DNA of 27,229 nucleotides. Source: an uncultured Lachnospiraceae bacterium (GTDB taxonomy: Bacteria > Bacillota > Clostridia > Lachnospirales > Lachnospiraceae). The position numbers were made by a program, and so were the translations under genes. Shown here one piece after another: positions 15,294 through 22,807 of the stretch (position 1 is its first letter; the number at the start of each line of letters is the position of its first letter). Where the stretch lies: positions 1-27,229 of the forward strand of contig CAJUED010000023.1 of assembly GCA_910585075.1 (NCBI GenBank), in the 5' to 3' direction. The notes under the pieces were generated by a model. It had not been told where the DNA came from. It did not search any database and saw only the letters and a list, made by a program, of their open reading frames with translations.

Positions 15294-15341
15294 GACTTTG
15301 CGACGGATGCAAAGTCCTGAACTGAACTGTCACGACAGTTC
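15294..15341. repeat. Two adjacent hairpins downstream of the lipoprotein gene
   Basis: GACTTTGC/GCAAAGTC (15294-15301 with 15309-15316) and GAACTGT/ACAGTTC (15324-15330 with 15335-15341) are perfect stems of 8 and 7 bp, 7 bp apart. They follow the stop codon of the lipoprotein gene on the minus strand but have no T run, so they may protect the 3' end of the transcript or belong to an extragenic repeat. Confidence 0.45.
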
Positions 15342-15371
15342 CATACGAAATAAGGCTTATGACCGATTTTC

Positions 15372-16556
15372 TCAAAGTATTATCTCCTCTGCTGTCTGCG
15401 CATCTATAATAGTCTGGATACTCTGCTCATTCTGTTCACTTTTTTCAATTCCCTTCACAATCCAGACAGGCTTTACATCATATATACCTGTTCCCGAAGA
15501 CAAATCAACATAATAACACAATTCTGCCTCTGTTATTTCATATGTTGAACTTTCGGACATCCGGTTATATTTTTCAGCAACCGTTTCAGCAATCATATCC
15601 ACAGGGACTAAAGAGACTGCCGTTCCTTCATCAAAAATTTCAAATACCTTTTCAATGTTCAGATACTCTATTCCGTCTTTTGATATAAATGCCTGTACCG
15701 GAGTATTTACATCTTCCACATCTGAAAATATCTCACAATACACATGATAAAGAGGCAATCCTCCGTACTTTTGATTGATACAAAAATAATAGCCTTCATC
15801 TGAGACAGACCATTTATTTTTATAGTTTGCCCGGTCAATAGCTCCGTCCATATCTTCATGATATTCCTGCGACTGCATACAATTGTAGTCCAAGGCATAT
15901 CCCGTATAATCGTACATAGACTCAATTTCCACTTCTGTTAATGCGTTATCAATTATCTGAAAGGCTTCCTCACGGGTCATAAACGACAATTGTTCTTCTG
16001 TGGAATATAAATTTGCATTATATCGCTCGTCTTCCGGGTCAAGCACAAAAGCGCTGCGTATATACGGCATCAAATCCCTTTGCATATATGACATCTGGCT
16101 GGAAAGCGGGCCATAGGATAATGTTGTCTCCTCCGGCGTGACATAAGTTGCCGTATCTACCTTTTCCCCATATTCGTTTTTTTCCTCATAACCGTATACT
16201 TCGCAATTTTCATTACCGCTGAATAATAATTGAAATGCCTGTTCTTCATTTACTTTTTGCATTTTTGCTTTTGCAGTAATTGGAAATTCCTCTCCTGCAT
16301 CAGCATCAACAATAACAGCCATATTAAAATCAACATTTTCTATAGTATTGTCATAACTCGCCGGAAAAGTGATTTTCTCATCAGATATATTGTTTTCCAC
16401 ATAAGCTTCCTCCATTTTGATGTCCGTTTCGACACCCGTTTCATTTTGGACGCCTGATGCTTTACTTTCGGAATTCTGCCCCAGACCTGCATTTCCACAC
16501 CCAGATAAAAACATAGAAAAAATAACAATACCCGTAAAACACAATCGTCTTTTCAT
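15372..16556 (-). CDS. DUF6034-like secreted lipoprotein
   Basis: 394 aa from MKRRLCFTGIVIFSM; a signal peptide with lipobox FLSGC puts the lipidated Cys at residue 20, followed by a low-complexity acidic linker. The start at 16556 has a GGAGGAAC ribosome binding site; the open frame begins nine codons earlier without one. The rest (about 55-394) is acidic, rich in Tyr and Glu, with no catalytic motif I recognise; the overall pattern resembles DUF6034 proteins of Clostridia. It is anchored to the outer face of the membrane. The gene is divergent from the LytTR/GHKL two-component genes, with 256 bp between them, so it could be a target or an accessory part of that system. An 8-bp dyad (16599-16624) lies upstream. 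Confidence 0.8.
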   Translation of the reverse strand: MKRRLCFTGIVIFSMFLSGCGNAGLGQNSESKASGVQNETGVETDIKMEEAYVENNISDEKITFPASYDNTIENVDFNMAVIVDADAGEEFPITAKAKMQKVNEEQAFQLLFSGNENCEVYGYEEKNEYGEKVDTATYVTPEETTLSYGPLSSQMSYMQRDLMPYIRSAFVLDPEDERYNANLYSTEEQLSFMTREEAFQIIDNALTEVEIESMYDYTGYALDYNCMQSQEYHEDMDGAIDRANYKNKWSVSDEGYYFCINQKYGGLPLYHVYCEIFSDVEDVNTPVQAFISKDGIEYLNIEKVFEIFDEGTAVSLVPVDMIAETVAEKYNRMSESSTYEITEAELCYYVDLSSGTGIYDVKPVWIVKGIEKSEQNEQSIQTIIDAQTAEEIIL

Positions 16557-16598
16557 TAAAGTTCCTCCATTCTGTAATAGCATAATAGCCTTTTTGTA

Positions 16599-16624
16599 TT
16601 GTTGTCCTGGTAAAACGACAACAA
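16599..16624. promoter_or_regulatory. Inverted repeat upstream of the lipoprotein gene
   Basis: TTGTTGTC (16599-16606) and GACAACAA (16617-16624) are perfect arms around 10 bp, about 45 bp before the lipoprotein start codon. It is a candidate binding site for a regulator, possibly the neighbouring LytTR protein; it does not match the usual LytTR direct repeat, so this is tentative. Confidence 0.4.
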
Positions 16625-16740
16625 TTTCATTATCTTTGTTTCCACCATATTTTCAATCCCTCCTGCATCAAACGACCATTTGGGCCTTTATTTGGGCATA
16701 TCCCAAAATTCATTAAAAAATGTCTTTTCATACAATCCTT

Positions 16741-16769
16741 TTGTATTCTCCTGACCTTTATTGTATAAT
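16741..16769 (+). promoter_or_regulatory. Promoter of the LytTR/GHKL operon
   Basis: TTGTAT (16741-16746) and a perfect TATAAT (16764-16769) are exactly 17 bp apart, predicting a start near 16776 and a leader of about 37 nt. An inverted repeat ATACAA/TTGTAT overlaps the -35. Confidence 0.75.
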
Positions 16770-16812
16770 GCAGACGGATTCAAATATATAGTAAACGAAA
16801 CGAGGTACGAAA

Positions 16813-17517
16813 ATGCGAATACTCATCTGTGACGATGATGTACTGATAGTTGAACAGCTTCAGAAATATATAAAAGATTTTTTTGAAAACATTGATGTGA
16901 AATGCCCGGAACTTTCCTGCTTTTCCGATGGAGAATCTCTGCTTTCGGACAAAGGCGAAAAAGATATTTTATTTCTTGATGTGGAAATGCCCGGAATGAA
17001 TGGCATCTATGTGGGAAATGAATTAAAAAAGAAAAATGATAATATTATTATTTTTATTGTAACTTCTTATGCCGAATATCTCGATGAGGCAATGCGGTTC
17101 CGTGTATTCCGATACCTTTCAAAGCCCTTGGATAAACAACGGTTTTTCCGTAATATGAAAGATGCGGTTGACCTGTATAACACCATGACAGTAAAAATCC
17201 CGATTGAAACGAAACAGGGTATGCATACACTGCCCGCATCTTCCGTCATAGCAGTAGAAGCACAAGGCAGAAAAGTTACGGTACATACCACTCTGTGTGA
17301 TTTTGAATCCATTCACAATATGGAGTATTGGCTAAAGCTTCTCCCTAAAAACCGTTTTTTCCAGACACATCGCAGTTTCATTATCAATTTTGAACATGTC
17401 ACAGATTTTGACCGTAATCTTGTTCATATGGCTGATAATCAATCTGCTTATCTGACAAAAAGGAAATACAGCGCATTTAAAGAAGCCTATCTCCTTTATT
17501 TGGAAAGTACGAGGTAA
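16813..17517 (+). CDS. LytTR family response regulator (AgrA/ComE type)
   Basis: 234 aa. The N-terminal receiver domain (1-120) has the acidic pocket CDDD (6-9), the phosphorylated Asp56 in FLDVEMPG, Thr84 and Lys104 (SKP). The C-terminal LytTR DNA-binding domain (about 128-230) shows the family pattern: IPIETKQGMHTLPASSVIAVEAQGRKVTVHT and later FFQTHRSFIINFEHV. LytTR regulators bind pairs of short direct repeats, usually controlling peptides, bacteriocins or surface functions. A GAGG ribosome binding site lies 7-8 nt upstream. It is the first gene of a pair; the histidine kinase starts 5 bp after its stop. Targets are unknown; the divergent lipoprotein gene is a candidate. Confidence 0.95.
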   Translation: MRILICDDDVLIVEQLQKYIKDFFENIDVKCPELSCFSDGESLLSDKGEKDILFLDVEMPGMNGIYVGNELKKKNDNIIIFIVTSYAEYLDEAMRFRVFRYLSKPLDKQRFFRNMKDAVDLYNTMTVKIPIETKQGMHTLPASSVIAVEAQGRKVTVHTTLCDFESIHNMEYWLKLLPKNRFFQTHRSFIINFEHVTDFDRNLVHMADNQSAYLTKRKYSAFKEAYLLYLESTR

Positions 17518-17522
17518 AGCAA

Positions 17523-18827
17523 ATGATAAATACAATCTGTTATTTTTTCAGTTTTCTTGTAGAAGCAATTATACTCTGGCAATACTCCTCCAATTTATTT
17601 CCTGCTAAACACATCCCGCGGAGAAAACTTGTCGTACTATGCGGTTTATATTTTATCCTGTTCTGCGTGTCACTGTCCGAATCTATTTGGATCAATATCA
17701 TTTTATATTTTTTGCTGAATTTCATTTTCCTAGTGACACAATGTTATCTAAATTGGTATACAGCATTATTTCATTCTTCTATACTGACGGCTGTCATGGC
17801 AATGAGTGAATTAATTGTTTATGGAATTACCAAACACTTTGCCCCTCACTTTCTTGATAACGGCAGGGAGTTTTATCATCTTTTATTTTTTTCGGTTTTT
17901 AGTAAACTCATATTTTTTGCAGTTACCTATATATTGATGCACCTGATGAAAACCCCAAAGAATGAAGCAGAGCAGCATGATCAGTCTGTTTTTCTTCTTG
18001 TTTTCATTCCCCTGACCTCAATCTTTATTATGTTTACTTTCGTAAGCATTGGCGAATCTGTTTCCCTCCCATCGTCACTTGACTGGATGGTTGCCGTGGG
18101 TGCCGTTCTTTTGCTGACAGCAAACCTGCTCATGTTTGAAATCAACCGGTATCATCAGAAAAAAAACATGGAATTTACAGAAATACAGTTATTGCTTCAA
18201 AAAGAATCAGATTCAGCCCAATATTATAAAATGTTGAATGTACAGAATGAAAACCAGCGTATTTTAATCCATGACATAAAAAAGCACCTGCAATCCATTG
18301 ACCTGCTGAATGAGCAAAAAGAGTATGCTAAAATAAGCGCCTATATCCGGCAATTGGTACTTTCTCCAGACCTGAAAGAATTTTCCAGACTATGTGACCA
18401 TGAAATGCTGAATTCCATCCTATGCCGCTATATGCAGCGTTGCACTGACAGCCATATAACTTTTCATGCCGACATACGAAGTGGGACAACGGATTTTATC
18501 GCGGACAATGACCTTACCTCTCTGTTTTGCAATTTACTGGATAATGCTATAGCGGCAGCAGGCATCATCCCTGATTCTTTTGTAGAGCTCAATACGGGCA
18601 GACGTGAAAAAACATCATTTGTTGTAATTACAGTTATCAATTCCTGCAGAAAAAATCCTTTTCTCTGTAAGGACAGGCAACTAAACGCCAACAAAACTGA
18701 TAAAAACGGACATGGATTTGGGCTAAAAAGCATTCGTAAAGTGGTAGACAAATATCATGGCGATATGCAGATGTATTATAATAGTGATACGCTCACTTTT
18801 CATACCATTATTACCTTAAAGCAATAA
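17523..18827 (+). CDS. GHKL-domain sensor histidine kinase (AgrC-like)
   Basis: 434 aa. The N-terminal ~205 residues contain about six membrane helices (around 3-20, 37-55, 58-75, 83-103, 120-140, 155-203), typical of the AgrC/ComD group. The kinase part follows: phosphoacceptor H-box LIHDIKKHLQS with His250, N-box NLLDNAIAA (Asn341), and G-box GHGFGL (396-401), the HATPase_c_5/GHKL form. A GAGG ribosome binding site overlaps the end of the regulator gene, so the two are translated together. AgrC relatives sense secreted cyclic peptides, but no AgrB-like processing protein and no precursor peptide could be found in this window, so the signal is unknown. Confidence 0.94.
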   Translation: MINTICYFFSFLVEAIILWQYSSNLFPAKHIPRRKLVVLCGLYFILFCVSLSESIWINIILYFLLNFIFLVTQCYLNWYTALFHSSILTAVMAMSELIVYGITKHFAPHFLDNGREFYHLLFFSVFSKLIFFAVTYILMHLMKTPKNEAEQHDQSVFLLVFIPLTSIFIMFTFVSIGESVSLPSSLDWMVAVGAVLLLTANLLMFEINRYHQKKNMEFTEIQLLLQKESDSAQYYKMLNVQNENQRILIHDIKKHLQSIDLLNEQKEYAKISAYIRQLVLSPDLKEFSRLCDHEMLNSILCRYMQRCTDSHITFHADIRSGTTDFIADNDLTSLFCNLLDNAIAAAGIIPDSFVELNTGRREKTSFVVITVINSCRKNPFLCKDRQLNANKTDKNGHGFGLKSIRKVVDKYHGDMQMYYNSDTLTFHTIITLKQ

Positions 18828-19000
18828 GAGCTGTTGATGCTCCATACCGCCCTCTGCCTGATGCTGCTCATCTTCTAAGGCCAGCACAGCCTGTCAGCGG
18901 ATAATGGTAAATAAATTCCATATACAACTATCTTTCTTTATGTTAAACTGTTTACATTTACAGTCCACAGCATATCCCATCAACAACATGGGGGATTAGA
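18828..19000. other. Spacer between kinase gene and leader module copy B
   Basis: No gene seen. A short inverted repeat, ACTGT-8 bp-ACAGT (18947-18964), lies about 40 bp upstream of the leader module, and TTTACA at 18951 could serve as a -35, but the matching -10 (TATCCC) is poor. No clear terminator for the kinase gene was found. Confidence 0.4.
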
Positions 19001-19114
19001 GTGAAAGATTTTTCAAATCTTTCACCCCACAAGTTTGTGTCTGCGCTGCAACCACAAACTTTCAAGCATTCATGCTTGTATGTGCAAAAAAGCAGCGCAG
19101 AAATGCGGAAAACC
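19001..19114 (+). repeat. Structured leader module, copy B (before the ATPase gene)
   Basis: An inverted copy of 3110-3208. It has hairpin GTGAAAGATTT (19001-19011) with 19015-19025, then arm a CAAGTTTGTG (19030-19039), b TCTGCGCTGC (19040-19049), a' CACAAACTT (19053-19061), and b' GCAGCGCAGA (19092-19101), in the same crossing order. Between a' and b' it carries an extra hairpin, CAAGCAT/ATGCTTG (19063-19078), absent from copy A. Everything outside the inserted hairpin is nearly identical to copy A, up to 13 nt before the start codon. The reading frame is not conserved between copies, so the module acts as RNA or DNA, not protein. Confidence 0.8.
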
Positions 19115-19831
19115 ATGAACAGTCTGTTCCTTCAAAACATATCCATTGATTGGAGCAAAATACAAAAATACAGCTATTTAAGAACCATCGAATCCATCCG
19201 GAATTTAGACCGGCTGGATTTTACAGCTCCCATCACCTTTTTCGTAGGTGAAAACGGAAGCGGCAAATCCACCATGCTGGAAGCCATTGCAATCGCGGCA
19301 GGATTCAATCCGGAAGGGGGAACGAAAAACTACCGTTTTTCAACCCATGACAGCCACTCCGAGCTCTGCGATGCCATAAGGCTCACAAAGGGATACCAAA
19401 AACCCGGATGGGGATATTTTCTGCGGGCGGAAAGCTTTTATAACGTGGCTACCAAGGAGGAGGAATACGCCGACATCGAGCATCCCTCCCAAAAACTCCA
19501 TGAAAAATCCCATGGAGAAAGCTTCCTGGCCATTGCTCAAAGACATCTAAAGCCAAACGGCTTATACCTGCTTGACGAACCTGAGGCGGCCCTGTCTCCC
19601 CAGCGGCAATTAACTCTCCTTGTGGAAATATATGAATGTGCAAGACAGGAATCCCAATTTATCATTGTGACCCATTCTCCAATCCTGCTTGGAATCCCCG
19701 GCGCCCAGATCCTGACCTTTGATGATGGGCGGGTTCACCCCTGTGAGTATGAAGAAACAGACAGTTATCAGGTGACGGAAATGTTTATGAATAACAGAGA
19801 ATTGTTATTGAAAAGACTGCTGGAAAGCTAA
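19115..19831 (+). CDS. Lone ABC-type / AAA_23-like ATPase
   Basis: 238 aa from MNSLFLQN. An open frame extends upstream to 19001, but its first 38 codons are the palindromic leader module, so I start at 19115. Motifs: FFVGENGSGKST (Walker A, 45-53) with the strand-loop of SMC/RecF/OLD-type ATPases, signature SHGES (132-136), Walker B LYLLDEPEAALS (150-161), and H-loop VTHSP (186-190). There are no membrane segments and no coiled coil, and no transporter or nuclease partner is adjacent. Small proteins of this kind are common in Firmicutes; roles range from DNA repair to defence and are not known here. The SNGxHSPILL... tail gives no further clue. Likely ended by the hairpin at 19836-19862. Confidence 0.88.
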   Translation: MNSLFLQNISIDWSKIQKYSYLRTIESIRNLDRLDFTAPITFFVGENGSGKSTMLEAIAIAAGFNPEGGTKNYRFSTHDSHSELCDAIRLTKGYQKPGWGYFLRAESFYNVATKEEEYADIEHPSQKLHEKSHGESFLAIAQRHLKPNGLYLLDEPEAALSPQRQLTLLVEIYECARQESQFIIVTHSPILLGIPGAQILTFDDGRVHPCEYEETDSYQVTEMFMNNRELLLKRLLES

Positions 19832-19869
19832 TCAAACGCTGCCACGCTTCGCAAGGCAGTTTATTAGCA
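19832..19869. repeat. Short dispersed repeat, copy 2
   Basis: Matches 3773-3810 at about 29 of 38 positions, including ATCAAAC at the start and TTTATTA near the end. It shares the 12 bases CTAATCAAACGC with 22628-22639. Confidence 0.4.
19836..19862 (+). terminator. Terminator-like hairpin after the ATPase gene
   Basis: CTGCC and GGCAG, with an inner GC-ttc-GC, form a short stem immediately after the ATPase stop codon, followed by TTTATT. It lies inside a copy of the short dispersed repeat also seen at 3773-3810. Confidence 0.5.
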
Positions 19870-19895
19870 AAAAGGTGATGCCAGACAGCACCACC
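19869..19895 (-). terminator. Intrinsic terminator of the GH4 gene
   Basis: On the minus strand GGTGGTGC and GCATCACC form an 8-bp stem (one G-U pair) with a 6-nt loop, followed by TTTTTGC. It lies about 30 bp after the stop codon of the GH4 gene. Confidence 0.85.
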
Positions 19896-19925
19896 CTTTA
19901 CAAGCTTATATTTCGAAAAATACCT

Positions 19926-21248
19926 TTAACGGTACTCCTTCATATAGTCTCCATGAGCCTCAATCAGCTCGTCGCACATAGCCACAATCTCATCTACCGA
20001 CAGCTCCCCTGCAGTGTGAGGGTCTAAAAGCGCGGCCTGATAAATGGCTTCTCTCTTTTTGGTCACAGCCGCTTCAATGGTCATCAGCTGGGCGCCGATA
20101 TTGGTCATATTCATGGCCGCCAGCTGCACCGGAAGCCGCCCTATCTTGCAGGGATGTACGCCCATATTGTCAATCAGGCAAGGCACCTCCACACAGGCAT
20201 CCGCAGGCAGATTGGAAATCAATCCTTCATTTAATACGTTTCCGCCAATCTTATAAGGAACGTTGGTCACCATGGCCTCCATAATATAGGACGCATATTC
20301 CTTGGAGCGCTCGTGCGTAACTTTACCATCCTTTAAGATATCATTTTTTTCCTTTTCCCAGCCCTCTATCTGCTCGATGCAGCGGCGTGGATATTCATCC
20401 AAAGGAATGTTGTAGGCGTCAATCAGCTCCGGGCGTCTGCTCTTAATAAACCACGGATTGTATTCCGCATTATGTTCACTGGACTCCGTACAATAATATC
20501 CCAAACGGTGAATATACTCGTAACGCACCATGTCCTTGTGCTTTTCCGTTTGATTCTTCTCCAAAGCACGTCTCTTGATTTCAGGATACAAGTCATTTCC
20601 GTCCTTGTCATAAATCTCCAAAAGCCAAGCCATATGATTGATACCTGCAATCACTTCCCTGCGGCCTTCCAGCAGGTTCTCCATACCAAGATCCTGTAAG
20701 AGATGCTCGGAACATACCTGCACACTGTGGCAGAGACCTACGGTTTTTACGTTTGTGTACCGCTGCATGTAACCGGAAAGCATGGCCATTGGATTGGTAT
20801 AATTCAAAAACCAGGCGTTCGGACAAACCTCATTCATATCCTCGGCAAAATCCCGAAGAACCGGAATGGTCCGCAGTGCGCGCATGATACCGCCAATCCC
20901 AAGGGTATCACCAATGGTCTGGCGCAGGCCGTATTTTTTCGGTATCTCAAAGTCGGTGATTGTACAGGGGTCATATCCTCCCACCTGAATGGCATTGACC
21001 ACAAAATCTGCTCCCCTAAGGGCTTCCTTACGGTTTTCCACGCCAAGATATGTTTTAATGACCGCTCGTCCCTCATTGGTGTTTTTGTTGATTGCGCTTA
21101 AGATAATTTCCGATTCCTCAAGACGCTTTTTGTCAATGTCATAAAGTGCGATTTCACTGTTCTGCAGTGCCGGGGTACACATACAGTCTCCCAGTACATT
21201 CCGGGCAAACACTGTGCTCCCGGCTCCCATAAAAGTAATTTTAGGCAT
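19926..21248 (-). CDS. melA: Glycoside hydrolase family 4 alpha-galactosidase (MelA-like)
   Basis: 440 aa, the normal size of GH4 enzymes. An N-terminal Rossmann domain begins KITFMGAGS (GxGS, NAD+ binding, residues 3-11); YDID (36-39) follows. FLNYTNPM (147-154) and GLCHSVQ (171-177) hold the substrate- and metal-binding residues Asn152, Cys173 and His174; INHMAWLL (203-210) gives the next His. The CHSVQ form is that of MelA alpha-galactosidases, while 6-phospho-glucosidases have a CN form, so non-phosphorylated alpha-galactosides (melibiose type) are the likely substrates; a glucuronidase cannot be excluded. Such enzymes need NAD+ and Mn2+ and act in the cytoplasm. The ribosome binding site is strong (GGAGGAGAAGGAG). 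It is a single-gene unit with a structured 5' leader and terminator; no sugar transporter is adjacent. Confidence 0.9.
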   Translation of the reverse strand: MPKITFMGAGSTVFARNVLGDCMCTPALQNSEIALYDIDKKRLEESEIILSAINKNTNEGRAVIKTYLGVENRKEALRGADFVVNAIQVGGYDPCTITDFEIPKKYGLRQTIGDTLGIGGIMRALRTIPVLRDFAEDMNEVCPNAWFLNYTNPMAMLSGYMQRYTNVKTVGLCHSVQVCSEHLLQDLGMENLLEGRREVIAGINHMAWLLEIYDKDGNDLYPEIKRRALEKNQTEKHKDMVRYEYIHRLGYYCTESSEHNAEYNPWFIKSRRPELIDAYNIPLDEYPRRCIEQIEGWEKEKNDILKDGKVTHERSKEYASYIMEAMVTNVPYKIGGNVLNEGLISNLPADACVEVPCLIDNMGVHPCKIGRLPVQLAAMNMTNIGAQLMTIEAAVTKKREAIYQAALLDPHTAGELSVDEIVAMCDELIEAHGDYMKEYR

Positions 21249-21279
21249 TCTCCTTCTCCTCCATTTAAAATGTTAATGG

Positions 21280-21347
21280 ATAAGCAGGTTTATAAAACAC
21301 GGCTGTCCTTTACAAACAGCTGCCTTGCTCTCGCCAAACCTGCTTAT
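21280..21347 (-). promoter_or_regulatory. Structured 5' leader of the GH4 gene
   Basis: On the minus strand ATAAGCAGGTTT (21347-21336) pairs perfectly over 12 bp with AAACCTGCTTAT (21291-21280). The enclosed 44 nt hold a second hairpin (ACAGC... / GGCTGT, 21324-21301). It lies about 30 nt before the GH4 start codon and after a TATAAT (21370-21375). It could be an RNA switch, or an operator pair that loops DNA. Confidence 0.55.
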
Positions 21348-21445
21348 ATCGTATAAGTTCTTGCCTTTTATTATAAAATATATCTCAAAATTCTGTTAGG
21401 AGTTTTGTTTTGAAAAACAGTGAAAATGTTATGAAAACACTCTTT

Positions 21446-21483
21446 GCAGAGCCGCTTGGCCTGCTCCGTTTAGATTGCTCTGC
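21446..21483 (-). terminator. Weak hairpin at the end of the Rpn-family gene
   Basis: GCAGAGC and GCTCTGC form a 7-bp stem with a 24-nt loop, right after the stop codon; TGTTTTC follows only after several bases. A possible, not convincing, terminator. Confidence 0.3.
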
Positions 21484-22359
21484 TTATTTTCCATTATTGT
21501 TTTCCTTCCATAACCTTTCCCTGTATTCACGGTCAGAAATCAGGCGTTCCACTTCTTCGGCTTCTCCACTGTCTATGAGTTTTTGTAATATTTGAATTAC
21601 TTCTTCACGACCTTCCTCTCGTCCTTCCTTTCTTCCAATATTCCTCCATTCTTCCCTTTCACTTTTCATATGTTTTTCTTCATCATATTCAAAAATACTC
21701 ACAGCTATCGCCTCCGCACGGTTCTTTGCCAGAAAATCTGCAAGAATTCCATTTTCAATACAATAGTCAACTGCACTTTCAACTGCCGCAGGAAAAGGCA
21801 TATCCTTTGCATATATCCTCACCTGCTTCACAAACTGCGCATATTCCTTGAGCAACTGACACGCCTCTAAAAGTTCGGTATTATGCCCCAGATTAATATT
21901 ATAGACCAATACGGTCAATTCAAGTTCCGGTTTTTCCATCTGCTTTTCAAATGCATCTGATAATCTTAGGGTTTGCCTCTCAGGCTGAAAATCCGCTCCA
22001 TTATAGAAGACTACAAACTTAGGAGCCGGAATCTGTATCCGTATTTGGCTATACAAATTTTTATCCTTAATCCGCCCCTGCAATACTCTGGTCACATAAA
22101 TTAAATCGCGCAAAGGCATATTGGGATTCACTGTGGATTGGTGCTCATAAAGCATCAGTTCAAAGTCAAACACAAAGGAAATATCATTTTTATAGTTCAT
22201 ATAAACGGCATTTTCCAATGTTGTAATTTCCAGATTCTCTATATCTGTATATGCCGTCCTGTTGACCGCATTGTACAAGCTCAGTAAATTTTGCTTTTCA
22301 CGGAATAACATACGGAATACCGTATCTTTGTAGTTGCGTTGTACATTAACTTCTTTCAT
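21484..22359 (-). CDS. Rpn family / PD-(D/E)XK nuclease 'transposase' protein
   Basis: 291 aa. N-terminal NYKDTVFRMLFREKQNLLSLYNAV is the conserved start of the Rpn/PF12784-type family (recombination-promoting nuclease, often annotated as transposase). The nuclease core is seen as FVFDFELMLYEHQ (about residues 62-74): Asp, then E-x-Q, the family's variant of ExK. A middle domain with PKFVVFYNG and ...KEYAQFVKQVR is typical. The C-terminus is charged, with GRKEGREEGREE repeats and an amphipathic helix. Members cut DNA in vitro and promote recA-independent recombination in E. coli; their natural role is unsettled. A perfect TAAGGAGG ribosome binding site lies 9 nt upstream. No terminal repeats are seen, so it is not an insertion sequence by itself. 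Confidence 0.9.
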   Translation of the reverse strand: MKEVNVQRNYKDTVFRMLFREKQNLLSLYNAVNRTAYTDIENLEITTLENAVYMNYKNDISFVFDFELMLYEHQSTVNPNMPLRDLIYVTRVLQGRIKDKNLYSQIRIQIPAPKFVVFYNGADFQPERQTLRLSDAFEKQMEKPELELTVLVYNINLGHNTELLEACQLLKEYAQFVKQVRIYAKDMPFPAAVESAVDYCIENGILADFLAKNRAEAIAVSIFEYDEEKHMKSEREEWRNIGRKEGREEGREEVIQILQKLIDSGEAEEVERLISDREYRERLWKENNNGK

Positions 22360-22627
22360 TTTTCCTGTCCTCCTTACTTATGCCTCACTGCCTTTTATGG
22401 ATAAAAATATCCTGTCTAAAAAACCAGCTGTTTTTACAGGAGAACCGTTTCAGTATCCCCTGCTTATAATGAATTATGAATTGGAATAAAAGCATGGATT
22501 TTCTGAAACTTAGAATTTAGGAATTATCTGATATGCTTAAAAGAAAATATGCTCTTAAAAATGTATTTTTATCATAGCACGATTAAAATATGGTTGTAAA
22601 TAAATTCTTTCGAAAATTTCTGTCCTA
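22360..22627. other. AT-rich upstream region of the Rpn-family gene
   Basis: No gene seen. It carries the promoter at 22571-22600 and a leader of about 200 nt, with a small hairpin GGATA/TATCC near 22399-22412. The length of this leader for a single gene is notable, but I find no known riboswitch pattern. Confidence 0.5.
22571..22600 (-). promoter_or_regulatory. Promoter of the Rpn-family gene
   Basis: On the minus strand TTTACA (22595-22600) and TATGAT (22571-22576) are separated by 18 bp, predicting a start near 22564. Confidence 0.5.
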
Positions 22628-22735
22628 ACTAATCAAACGCGCCGCAGTTCAACCTTGCTTCACTGTTACGGTATCCGGCCATCCTAAATCGCTTCGCGAT
22701 GGGCCTGATACTTCAGAGTTAGCTTATTATATCGA
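22628..22735. repeat. Longer relative of the short dispersed repeat
   Basis: It starts with CTAATCAAACGC, the same 12 bases as at 19828-19839, and ends with AGCTTATTA. The middle (about 70 bp) is different and includes a small hairpin ATCGC-ttc-GCGAT (22688-22700). It could be a repeat with an insertion, or chance similarity at the ends. Confidence 0.35.
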
Positions 22736-22737
22736 AA

Positions 22738-22773
22738 CGGCCGGCCATATGCATTTGGAATATTGGCCGGCCG
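22738..22773 (-). terminator. Strong GC-rich hairpin after the DUF5060/DUF4038 gene
   Basis: CGGCCGGCC (22738-22746) and GGCCGGCCG (22765-22773), extended by ATAT pairs, form a very stable stem about 35 bp after the stop codon of the glycosidase gene. Only a short T run (GTTTC) follows on the minus strand, so it is a probable but not classic terminator; it may also act from the other side. Confidence 0.55.
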
Positions 22774-22807
22774 CACACTTCTCTTTTTATCCCTGAAACT
22801 ATATTCC

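Noticed and set aside
21484..22359. Insertion sequence around the 'transposase' annotated nuclease
   Set aside because: No terminal inverted repeats or target duplications are visible, and Rpn-family proteins are usually free-standing genes.
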